From contig SADC01001297.1 in assembly GCA_004194705.1 (NCBI GenBank), positions 186,001 to 250,000 of the forward strand: a stretch of 64,000 bases of DNA. The letters are read 5' to 3'. The stretch comes from Ditylenchus dipsaci. Lineage: Eukaryota > Nematoda > Chromadorea > Rhabditida > Anguinidae. The position numbers and the translations under genes were made by a program. Within the stretch, counting starts at the first letter, position 1. Every line of letters starts with the position of its first letter. The notes under the pieces are model-generated. The model did no database searches. It was not told where the DNA came from and was given only the letters and a program-made list of their open reading frames with translations. Below, piece after piece: positions 39,601 through 46,190 of the stretch.

Positions 39601-42600
39601 TGACAAGCCTGACGAATCAGTTCACTCTAAAAATTGGGTTAAAAAAGTACAGTCGACGCTCCCAATAACATACACCCCAAAAGTTCGTTCCCGCCTAGGG
39701 TCCGACACTTTTTTAGCCCCATTTTTTCAAATTTTTTCCATTTCTGTTTTGACAGTCTGGTCGCAAATATCACAAGCATTCAGATTTTACCGATCATTTT
39801 TGCAGAAAACAATGATTTTGACATTTAAAAAGCAAAAACTCCCATTAACATACACTTGTTTTGGATTTCGGTGTATGTTAATGGGAGTTTTTGCTTTTTA
39901 TATGTCAAAATCATTGTTTTCTGCAAAAATGATCGGCTAAATCTGAATGCTTGGGATATTTGCGACCAGACTGTCGAAAAAGAAATGGAAAAATTTGAAA
40001 AATGGGGCTAAAAAAAGTGTCGGACCCTAGGCGGGAACGAACTTTTGGGGTGTATGTTATTAGGAGCGTCGACTGTAGCCGACCCTAGGCGGAACGATCT
40101 TTTGTGAGGTGGGTAGAACCGAGAGTTGACTGTATAAAAACTAGATCTAAATATTATCTCTGTCTTGCAGATGATGGATTTCGATTCCATAGGAGATTCC
40201 TCAGTCCCCCGCAACCACCTGCTAGTGCCTAACAGCGAGTCTGGTTTAAACAACAGTGCTTCGGCAGCAGCTTTAAGTATGCCAAACCTATCATTGTCCC
40301 TTTCCTTGGAGTCATTTATTCGAGAGTGTGCCAGAGGTTCCTCCTCCACGCCCAAAAAAGGCTCTCTAATTCCATTGAGCAGTACTGGGGCCTGTTGCCC
40401 ACACCTAAAAATGATGGTAGTCAGCCAGCAGATGCCAGTTTCTTAATGTCCACTGACTGTGGACTGAACAGGGTGAGTGCCATGTGCAAAAGCATGCCAC
40501 ATATTGAGTCCAATGAAGAGGTTGGTTGATTTATTCTATCAGACTCATATAAATTTTAAGTTTCAGGACGACTTTTTCAACTGTCTGATGCGAGTTCAAG
40601 GCAACCGGATCAATGAGCAAAGAGCTGATGCAGGCATTCTCAAGGATCGGACTAACAATGAAGACATGCGTCAGAGTGACAATATGAACATGCGAGATAT
40701 GTCAGGTGAGCACACTTTTATTGTCTGGCTGTATGTGTGTTGTGTGTGCCGTGTCAATATGTTTGTGTGTGTGTCACCACTGTCCCGTGTGCTTCTTTTT
40801 CAATTATGTCACACTTCTATGTTACAATGAATACACAAAACAGTTGTAAAAACGAAGGGTTTACAGTTTGAACTTTAGTTATCAATTTTAAGCTGCGATG
40901 CTTTTTTAACCTTAATGGCAGAAATAGCAAGGATTCCTACTTTACCAGTCGTTACTGTATATAGCAGTAGTTTTTTTAAGACCCGCGCCTTTCAATACAA
41001 CGTCACCCTATTTTCATAAAAAGCTGACTTTATATCGAGAGTCGACTGTAGTACATCATAGATGCAAAAAAGCTAAAAAAAGGCTAAACAAAGGCTAGGG
41101 AAAAGTTGGCAAAAACGAAATTTGCCAAACGTATGTTTTGCCGAAACGAATATTTCCAAAACGAAAATTGCCAGGAGTATTTTTGCCTAAAAGAAATAGG
41201 GTAGCAATTTAGAGTTGAGAAAACTAAAGGACCATCGCCGTTGATGACAATGGCAATTTGAGTTTTTGAATGCGCGGGGGGGGGGGGGGACAGCTGAAAA
41301 TGCGGAAAATATTTTTTGAATTAATTTTTTATTTGTATCAAAACTTTTAATTTTATGTATTATATGAGGCGAATCGATTCAAGGATGTAATGGCTTATAG
41401 CTCAGTGGAAGTCGGCTAACACGTTAACAGCTAACACATCGGCTAACACATAACAGCCGACAGCAATCCAAGTTCAACCCCCCCCCCCCCCTGCAAAGAG
41501 TATTTTTCTCTAAGCAGACTTTTTTCATCTAAGCCTAAGGTTAAGCCTAAGGCCTAAGACTAAGCCTAAACCTAAGTTAGCGCGCTACTCATTGCAAAAA
41601 AAACTTAAAAAAATCGAAGGAACCCAAAATAGTACGCTTAGAGAAAATACTCTTTGGAGGGGAGGGGGTGCACTTGGGCTTTTACGGGCTAAGTCGTCCG
41701 ATCTGGCATTGTCAAGCAACGTTGGGCTAGACTAATGCATAGTTCTTAATTTTGAACAATTTTTAATGGGGAAAAAATAATTCGAAACTTTTTTTCGGAA
41801 TAATAGAGCTGTCTCCCGCGAATTCAAAAACTGAAAACTGCCATTGTCATCGTAAATGCCCAAGTGCGCCCCCTCCCTCCAAAGAGTATTTTTCTCTAAG
41901 CGTCCTATTTTGGATTTCCTTGTTTTTTTTGAGTTTTCTTTTTTGCAGTGTGTAGCGCGCTAACTTAGGCTTAGGTTTAGGCTTAGGCTTGGATGAAAAA
42001 AATTAGCTTAGAGAAAAATACTCTTTGCAGGAGGGGGCGGATGCACTTGGGTAGTTGTACATTGTCATCAACGGCGATGGTCCTTCAAGTGAAATCCACG
42101 TTTGGCAAATTTTATTTTGGCAAATTTCGATTTGTTAAATTGCGTTTTTGCGAATTTTTATTGGGCGATTTTTATTTCGGCAATATTCGTTTCGGCAAAT
42201 TTCATTTCGGCAATTTTCGTATTTTGCAAATTTCGTTTTTTGCAAGTTTCCCCTATCCAAATCAAAAGTTGCCTATAGTAATAATGTAGTCAATTTTCGA
42301 TAGTACAATTCATGGGGTATCAACCAGCGCTGGGAGCTCGTCCTCGGCTCGTCCTTGATATTTTACAGCCTTTGTTATTGAAAATGTTGTAAAGTTTTAA
42401 ATGTCGTGTACTAGATCTGTTCAGGAAACTCTCCTCTACAAAGTTGGTCATAAAAATCTTAAAAGATGCTCAGAGTTGAGCAAAAAAGACGCTAAAAATC
42501 TAAAAACGAGTATATGGACGACTTTGGGACGAGTTGCTCGTCCTTAGACTTTTGATCTATTTTCTATTTGACTTATTGTTTTATCTGTGTTACAATCTCT

Positions 42601-44975
42601 TAATAATTTTGTAGAGTAACTTCTTGTGAACAGATCTATAATAAAATATTTAAAGACACAAAACATAATTCATGAAAAAGTCCATGAAATATCAAGGACG
42701 AGGGAAGGACGAGGTCCCAGCACTGGTATCAACATACTCAAGTAGCACTACAGTCGACGCTCTCCATAAAGGACAGCTCTCTATAAGGGACAGAAAATTT
42801 GGCCCATTTGGTCACAGTTAGTATAATTTGACCTAAACCGACGCTCTCTATAAGGGACGAAAAACTCGGTCCCTTCGAGTCCCTTATGGAGAGCGTCGAC
42901 TGTATGTCGAAAGTCACACTATATCAAAGGCAACGTTTTTGTTATTTTTAAATCTAGATATCAAATAATTAGTTCAAATACTTCTTGTAAAAAAGATCAC
43001 TTTTATTGCCTTTCGAAAGGAAATTTTTCTGATATTTCAGTTTTTCGCTATATCAAGAGTAAACTTCGAAAATTTCTTTGTCCGCTAACTAAATCAGTTT
43101 CCTGTTTGATTATATTGAGACTCGACTTCAGTGCTTTGTTACATACTGCCTGGTGATTAGGGATGAAGACAGGGCGATTTGAAGTTTAACCCTTCCCTGT
43201 AGCCCGCTTTGGTCAAATATAAACCCTGCCCTAGTATTGTTTTGAGTGAAAACCCTGCCATGAAATCCAATCGGTAAAAGGGGTGTATCATTTCATCATC
43301 TCTGCTACTAATCAACTTTTGTTTGACGTAGATTGAGCTCAGCAAAAATACTTTATTTTTTATTCGTCTGACTTTTTTCACATCCTTTTCAAAATATTTA
43401 CCGCATCTAAATTTTGCAAAAAGATCAACAGTTGCACAAACAAGTAGCCTAATCAAGTGGTATATTCATTGTGTATGTGTTTGCTTGCCCCACTACTTTC
43501 TTATCCTCTTTTGTTGCTTTTTCAGCAGCGGGGACAGGCAACAGCAGCAGCTCCAGTAACAGACGGGTGTCTTTAGGCGCCGCCCATTTAGTCAAGAGTA
43601 TGGGCAGCCAGTTCCACAAGTCCGTCATTAAACCATTCTCCAGTTCGAGTCTATTGCACCGGAGCAATAGACCTCATTCCTTCTACGGCACTCTCCCCAC
43701 TGACACCAATAACACTTCCTCTTCCTCATCAAAGTCTAAGACAAAAACCAAGAGACGCAAACTAACCAAGTGCAAGTCGGTTGCACTAGTGCCAGAAGTC
43801 AAGGAGGAAGAGCCAGAGGACCACAAAAGTCCAGTCTTCCGAGCGCCCCATTTGCCAGTTCAAAAAGGAGGCAAGAGTGTTCAAATGGCTCCTTCGCCAC
43901 AAACCACCCCCTACAGTTGTTCCACAATTTCCTCGTCACCATCCCTGCGAAAGTGGCACAAGGAAATGGCCAGAAAAGGAGGCAATGACCAGCGTAATAC
44001 CCTTTTCTTACTTTCTTTTTACTTTTTATAATTTTTTTCTGGCTGAAAAGTTTGTGATTTGGTGGAAGTGTGGTGAAACTCTTTTTAAATTTCTAGTAAT
44101 TTTTCTTTTGAAGAAATTTATTTTCTATTGCGGAGTGCTTGTGGCAGTGATTGTCAATGGATTAAGCAAGAAAACTAAAGTTTATTTTTACAGATAATCC
44201 AGAAACAATTTTGGACCTGATTGAGGCGATCCAGAGCAGGCGGATGGATGAACAAAGAGCAGATCTTGTAGTTCTGCCAGGCCTGAACAACCCAAACAGC
44301 TTTTGGAAAAGTTTAACTTGTAAGTTCATTCTTTTAATTCAACTGAAAAAATTCGCTACACGAGATTTCTCGCTTATTGTTTCAATTGCCCTCTAGGAGT
44401 ACTGGCTTGCGTTTGACAAAAACAATAGAGTGATTCTCAAGTTCTGTCTAGAACAGTGTTTTTTTTTTGAAAATACAAGCCATAGAAGCAACACGCACAG
44501 CATAAGAAGTTATAATTTTGAGGAAGTTCAAATTTTAATTAGCCGACAAAAATGAACAATCAAACTAGAATTTATGACTTCTACATCCTACTAATGTAGC
44601 TAAATTTGCAGAGGAGTTCACCGCCACAGCGACGCCGATGGAGGCAGTGAGTCGTTGGAAGGAGATGAGCTTGTGGACGAACGTCTATATGAGTTGATAG
44701 TTCAGAGCCAAGCAGACCGGCTGGAAGACCAGCGCTCAGAATTAGGTGGTCGACAACCACAACAACAGCAGCAACACAAAAAGCGGCCCTCAAACTGCTC
44801 ATCTACAAACGATGATGACTTTGTGGACGATGGAGGAGTGTGCTTACTGGTGGAGAGGATGCAGGTGGGGCGAATCAACGAACAGAGGGCACATTTCAGT
44901 CCATCTCAAGTGGAAGATATGGAGAATAATTCACCTAACAGTAGGAACAACAGTCCTTCCATAGCTTTGGCTTGA
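18622..44975 (+). CDS. GPSM2: Pins/LGN homologue (GPSM family), TPR plus GoLoco, 12 exons
   Basis: Adaptor that links G-alpha-i-GDP at the cortex to NuMA/Mud for spindle orientation and polarity. Exons: 18622-18688, 19107-19266, 19314-19344 (31 bases), 19391-19876, 22453-22554, 30326-30486, 39142-39288, 40171-40520, 40567-40705, 43526-43993, 44194-44319, 44612-44975; about 867 codons. The N-terminal half has LGN-type TPRs, e.g. LSAIYSQLGNAYYAQKQYKK and LAIGNLGNAYFYLGNYEQS. The C-terminal half has four GoLoco motifs: FFNCLMRVQGNRINEQRA, ILDLIEAIQSRRMDEQRA, LYELIVQSQADRLEDQRS and LLVERMQVGRINEQRA, each with the D/E/N-Q-R triad that inserts its Arg into the G-alpha nucleotide pocket. The linker is Ser-rich and basic. 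Frame breaks: one missing base near 19600 and one near 19845, two missing (or one extra) in exon 5, one in exon 8, one at the exon 11/12 junction. Exon 10 is clean. Confidence 0.92.
19891..20530. repeat. Foldback element, ends GCGCTACTGTATTATA
   Basis: In LGN intron 4. GCGCTACTGT and a G-run with GGTATATTACAGTAGC lie at the left together with a second G-run plus TTATTCCAGTAGCG. ATGACTTGATACATCAACTTG at 20034-20055 is mirrored as CAAGTTGATGTAATACC near 20515. The GC-hairpin family core sits inside at 20160-20290. A near-identical segment recurs at 59860-60130. Confidence 0.65.
20747..21694. repeat. Inverted-repeat element, word CATTTGGCGCAA
   Basis: Left arm contains ACTCATTTGGCACAACTCAT, then TTTGGGCGCAAC and CATTTGGCGCAA; the right arm has GTGGCGCCCAAAT, GGGCGCGCAAATCATTTGCG and CCAAATGAGTGTGTACGCC. 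The same word is iterated in both arms. Interior has CACCAGGTACCCACC-type stretches and no ORF. Confidence 0.75.
21770..22085. repeat. Inverted-repeat element
   Basis: TTTTGACGTTTTCTTCAAG pairs with TTAAGAAAAACGTCAAAA, CATGTAGCCCTAGATATTGG with CCAAGATCCAGGGCTACATG, and AGCTATCAAACTC with AAAGTTTGATAGCT. Lies in LGN intron 4. Confidence 0.75.
22880..23590. repeat. GC-hairpin foldback element in LGN intron 5
   Basis: Outer arms AGTATATTATAGCAAGTCCTC and GAGGACTCGCTATAATATAC pair, as do GAAACGTGTAGAAAACACGT and its partner near 23490. The core at 23216-23258 is CAAGCCCCTGCGCCCCC, TTC, GGGGGCGCAGGGGGCTTGG. This is one of the best preserved copies. Confidence 0.85.
23692..24676. mobile_element. 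Foldback element with GGGGGTAAACACAT words, interrupted by a second element
   Basis: Ends TAAACACCGCTTAAATTATG and its mirror CACATAATTAAGGGGTGTTT. Arms repeat GTAAACACATA-type words, and inside pair GAATCCCACCCGGAGTGGCC with GGCCAGTCCGGGTGGGATTC. The right arm is split by the element at 24384-24571. Similar words recur at 36505-36590 and 63150-63400. Confidence 0.8.
24384..24571. mobile_element. Short element built from GAGCATATGCTCG words
   Basis: Ends TAGGGCTGTGAAA and TTTCACAACTCTA. The palindromic word GAGCATATGCTCG appears three times, with partial copies beside them. Inserted into the right arm of the 23692-24676 foldback. The flanking octamers match only in part, so the superfamily is uncertain, although the ends resemble the CAGGG group. 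Confidence 0.7.
24740..24915. repeat. Inverted words, GTGTGGATGTGGTTGCGGG
   Basis: CCCGCTTCCACACCCGCACC is mirrored by GTGTGGATGTGGTTGCGGGC, and TCCACAATAGCG by ATTATTGTGAACG at the ends, giving a short foldback of iterated TCCACAC/GTGTGGA words. Confidence 0.55.
25551..26575. repeat. Large foldback element in LGN intron 5
   Basis: Ends CTCCGCCTCTCAAGCGTAG and CTACGCTTGGGAGGCGGAG. Pairing continues through GCCCGAATCGACTCAGAATT, CACTATCGTGTTCAGCGAG and CACCTAGGCGCAAAACCACC. The centre is a second palindrome made of the CTGAACACGAATTCGGTGTC repeat around 26190-26210. The 70-codon ORF at 25715 is inside this palindrome and is not a gene. Confidence 0.8.
26674..26927. mobile_element. hAT-like MITE, word CTCGA/TCGAG
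   Basis: Ends TAGGGTTGTC and GACAACCCTG. The interior is made almost entirely of GACTCGAAA, TTTCGAGTC and GAGGCCTCGA words. The flanking octamers AATATATT and AATATCTC agree at six of eight bases, consistent with an aged hAT duplication. Confidence 0.75.
27245..27613. repeat. Inverted-repeat element, word AAATTCCGCGGAATTT
   Basis: Ends GGCAAGGCGAGGATTCCGC and GCAGAATTTTCGCCTTGCC. ATTCCGCGGAAT occurs in both arms together with variants (ATTCCGCTGGAG, CTCCTGCGGAAT). A CTGAACACGAATCCGGTGTC repeat pair is nested in the centre. Confidence 0.75.
28421..28841. mobile_element. pogo/Tc1-like MITE, word CTATAGTGGCACC
   Basis: CAGTCGAACCTCGCTATAG at the left and CTATAGCGAGGTTCGACTG at the right, flanked by TA on each side. 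A conserved block follows (GTTCGTTCCCGCCTAGGGTC). The centre is a hairpin of GATATAGTGGCACC with GGTGCTACTATATC, so the end word recurs inside. Compare 33337, 39650 and 63445, which share the conserved block but not the word. Confidence 0.88.
28842..30325. other. Largely unique part of LGN intron 5
   Basis: No gene or obvious repeat. Less palindromic than its surroundings, so it may be older intron sequence; any regulatory role is unproven. Confidence 0.4.
31112..31265. mobile_element. Perfect 154-base palindromic element with 8-bp target duplication
   Basis: Two 72-base arms are exact reverse complements around a 10-base centre. Ends GGCTACCAGACAATTTC and GAAATTGTCTGGTAGCC. AAATAAAC flanks both sides exactly (31104-31111, 31266-31273). 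The word TCTAATATTTTT and the palindrome TGTCGCGCGACA are repeated in each arm. Perfect arms point to recent insertion or recent arm-to-arm correction. Confidence 0.9.
31659..32472. repeat. Inverted-repeat element in LGN intron 6
   Basis: ACTTCAAAACAACGCAAAAC pairs with GTTTTGCGTTGTTTTGAAG; TTTTAGAGATCAGAAAATTA and CTTGGGTGAAGGTAATCAAT pair with their partners near 32410 and 32370. No coding capacity. Confidence 0.8.
32530..32592. repeat. GTCGATGT word element
   Basis: TGGTTACAATAGAAG then GTCGATGTTTATGTCGATGT and CGAAGGTGGTTACAATGG. The inverse of this motif occurs at 37290-37340 (ATCGACATAGACATCGAC then CATTGCAACCA). Confidence 0.5.
33148..33869. mobile_element. ACCAAGTGGTCGTC foldback, split by a pogo-like MITE
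   Basis: Outer arms TCCAACCAAATCAAGTGG and CCACTTGGTTTAGTTGG belong to the family at 11958. The element is interrupted at 33337-33760. Removing the insert and one TA restores a copy comparable to 11958-12352, giving the relative age of the two families. Confidence 0.8.
33337..33760. mobile_element. pogo/Tc1-like MITE, word CGATAAACCGCCACC
   Basis: Ends CAGTCAAACCTCGAAAATTC and GGATTATCGAGGTTTGACTG with TA outside. Conserved block GTTCGTTTCTGCCTAGGGTC. The central hairpin GATAAACCGCAACCC / GGGTGGCGGTTTATC repeats the end word. Nested in the foldback above. Confidence 0.85.
34015..35430. repeat. Two ACCAAGTGGTCGTC copies and tRNA-like fragments
   Basis: 34015-34325 is a copy lacking a good right end; 35083-35385 is a compact copy with arms ATGTGGTCGTCCACTTGGAT and ATCCAAGTGGACGACG. 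tRNA-like B boxes: + strand 34440-34508 (CTCGTAGTGCAGTGGTTAAC then GATGTTCGATTCCCG), minus strand 34930-35020 (GTCACTGGTTCGAATCCC), and the pair 35040/35390 (GGTTGCTGGTTCGAATCCAC, inverted), which flanks the compact copy. These look like SINE heads, not tRNA genes. Confidence 0.6.
34528..36345. repeat. Inverted arrays of AAAAAGGCCTAC
   Basis: 34528-34590 has four tandem AAAAAGGCCTAC(GC/GG/AG) units. 36190-36345 has about ten units of the complementary GTAGGCCTTTTT(AC/GC). The arrays face each other, so they probably are the subterminal arms of one element whose middle has been overrun by other insertions. Confidence 0.65.
35580..35960. repeat. Foldback with tRNA-like centre
   Basis: Arms ACTTGATAAGCATAGCAATTT and AAATTGCTGTGCTTATCAAG pair, with CGAATTCGCGCGGGACCACC inside. 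The centre reads TTATGGTGCAGTGGGAGTAG, CATCTGGCAATGTCGAGCAA and CGTTGGGCTTGAC, recalling a tRNA A-box region. The same centre occurs in the foldback at 41225-41850. Confidence 0.6.
36630..36874. mobile_element. TACCGTAATTCCTC MITE, word TAATAAGCCGGCC
   Basis: Ends TACCGTAATTCCTCTAATAA plus GCCGGCCCCC and GGGGGCCGGC plus TTATTAGAGGAATTACGGTA. The interior carries TTGGCATTGTGTTTTTGACC and CAATTTGTAGCC, the same core as 58231-58474 and three elements with other ends. Confidence 0.85.
36893..37650. other. Dispersed repeats, no gene
   Basis: 36893-36985 matches 17830-17960. 37290-37340 is a run of GACATCGAC words that gives a misleading Asp/Ile-rich ORF. 37464-37623 is a short foldback (GCCACCCGTGATTCTAACCA against TGGTTAAACCCAGGGGTGGC). 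Confidence 0.55.
37908..37985. repeat. Three tandem copies of a 29-base unit
   Basis: TCTCACCCTCTGATATTTC plus a T-rich end is repeated three times with minor change, within LGN intron 6. Confidence 0.8.
38350..38730. mobile_element. MITE with GCGCTACTGTAATATA ends around a shared core
   Basis: ATATTACAGTAG near 38356 faces GGCGCTACTGTAATATAC at 38712. The middle carries GTGGCATTGTGTTCACACC and CATTTTGTAGCTGAAAATC, the core also present at 36630, 45478, 51349 and 58231. Confidence 0.65.
39324..40132. mobile_element. pogo-like MITE inserted into an older copy of the same family
   Basis: The younger copy is 39650-40075: CAGTCGACGCTCCCAATAAC and GTTATTAGGAGCGTCGACTG with TA outside, conserved GTTCGTTCCCGCCTAGGGTC, central hairpin of ATTAACATACAC with GTGTATGTTAAT. 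The older copy is split around it, its ends being CAGTCTTTTTACTCGACCCC at 39324 and GTAGAACCGAGAGTTGACTG at 40132. Lies in LGN intron 7. Confidence 0.85.
41096..42256. repeat. Inverted arms of TTTGGCAAATTTCG words around a foldback
   Basis: 41096-41200 iterates AACGAAAATTGCC-type words; 42085-42256 iterates TTTCGGCAAATTTCG in the opposite sense. Ends are CTAGGGAAAAGTTGGC and GCAAGTTTCCCCTA. Between them, 41225-41850 is the tRNA-centred foldback also seen at 35580, itself interrupted near 41470-41670 by an inverted pair of GAGTATTTTCTCTAAG words. Confidence 0.75.
42325..42725. mobile_element. hAT-type MITE, word CTCGTCC, with 8-bp target duplication
   Basis: Ends CAGCGCTGGGAGCTCGTCC and GGACGAGGTCCCAGCACTG. 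Exact GTATCAAC on both sides (42317-42324 and 42726-42733). CTCGTCC or its complement occurs in both arms and again near 42520-42545. Confidence 0.9.
42751..42902. mobile_element. Short pogo-like MITE, word CTCTCCATAAAGGACAG
   Basis: Ends CAGTCGACGCTCTCCATAAA and TTATGGAGAGCGTCGACTG with TA outside. Two inner copies of CTCTCTATAAGGGAC repeat the end word. Only 152 bases; lacks the GTTCGTTCCCGCC block of the longer copies. Confidence 0.85.
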
Positions 44976-45151
44976 AATGCACCAATAATTATGATAATGG
45001 GGGTTATTTATGTTGAGCTTCTTCTGAAATGAGTGTTTTTTAAATTTTTTGCCTTTTGCCTAGAACAAAGCAGCAGCGTAGCATGTAAATAGTGCACACA
45101 CAATGCGCAATTTTATAAATTTTAATTTTTAATCGCTGTTTTATGAATGCA

Positions 45152-45157
45152 AATAAA
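45152..45157 (+). terminator. Poly(A) signal of the Pins/LGN gene
   Basis: AATAAA 177 bases after the stop codon, in otherwise unique sequence. Confidence 0.65.
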
Positions 45158-45218
45158 ACTGTTGGAGCAGTCTGTATAGTATTTTCTTTCTTTGACTTCC
45201 TTTGACTTCTATTTAGGG

Positions 45219-45991
45219 CAGGGATGATATCTCAAAATTTTGAAAAAAAGTACATTTCCAAAAAAAAAGATTTTGGGGCCAAAAAAAAGTACAATTCCCG
45301 AAACTCAATAAAAGCGCCTTCAAACTTTTTATTTCTACACCAATGAAACACATAACACTTTTCAAACAAATAAAACAATTCAATCATATTTCTGTTACTA
45401 TAGACATATGAAATCTAAATTAACTCATACAAAATTTTGTATGACTTTTGGTATTTTGTATCTTTTCCGCACCATAAGGTCGTGTCAAAAGTTAGGGCCG
45501 TTTTTTTCACAAGCGATGTTTGTGGTATTGTGTTTTTACCTTAGATTTTCATAAATTTTTTTAAAGTTTACCACTCATTTTGTAGCCAAGATTTTGAGCT
45601 GCAAAATGAGTGGTAAACTTTTGATAAATTGATGAAAATCCAAAAAAAACGTAGTGCCACAAATATTGCTTGTAATTAAATCAGTACGGATTTTTCGACA
45701 CGCCCTAATATTAGGTTGTTCGGAAAGTTCGCGGAATTTTGTAATGATCCCTATTGTGTTTTTAGCGTTTTGGTTTTCGAGTTTTCTTGCAATTCTGTGC
45801 AGCAGGCGAAATTTTTTAAAAATTCGAATGTTTTCTTACATTTTCGGCGCCTATTCGAAAAAAAAAAGTACAAAAAAGTACATTTCTCCAAAAAAAGTAC
45901 AAATCTTTTTAAAAAGTACATTGAAAAAAGAAAAGATTTGGAGTCCCAAAAAAAGTACAAATCTTTTTAAAAAGTACATATATCATCCCTG
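45219..45991. mobile_element. hAT-type MITE, word AAAAAGTACA, with nested insertion
   Basis: Ends CAGGGATGATAT and ATATCATCCCTG. Exact ATTTAGGG on both sides (45211-45218, 45992-45999). AAAAAGTACA-like words are frequent at both ends. A second MITE is nested at 45478-45711 (start CGTGTCAAAAGTTAGGG, end TTTTTCGACACGCCCT), and its core matches 58231-58474. Confidence 0.9.
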
Positions 45992-45999
45992 ATTTAGGG

Positions 46000-46190
46000 C
46001 TAGGCAAATTTGCCGGCCATTTTGAAATTGGCCATATGGCCACGACAACGCCATTTTCACAGTCATTTCTAGGATAGGAAAATCTGCTACAATCAGCAAC
46101 TCAAAAAATCGATCGAATGGCTTGCCGTTTCGGCCATATTCCGTCATATGGCCGGTCAAATGGCCATGACCGAACCCTACTTCTATTACA
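46000..46190. repeat. ATGGCC word element
   Basis: Begins AGGGCTAGGCAAATTTGCC and ends TGACCGAACCCT, with several GGCCATATGGCC-like words. It abuts the target duplication of the preceding hAT MITE. Confidence 0.6.

Noticed and set aside
40008..40355. Minus-strand 115-codon ORF
   Set aside because: Antisense shadow of the LGN exon at 40171-40520 and of a MITE arm.
43157..43456. 99-codon minus-strand ORF within LGN intron 9
   Set aside because: No domain, no plausible splice sites and unremarkable composition; a chance opening.
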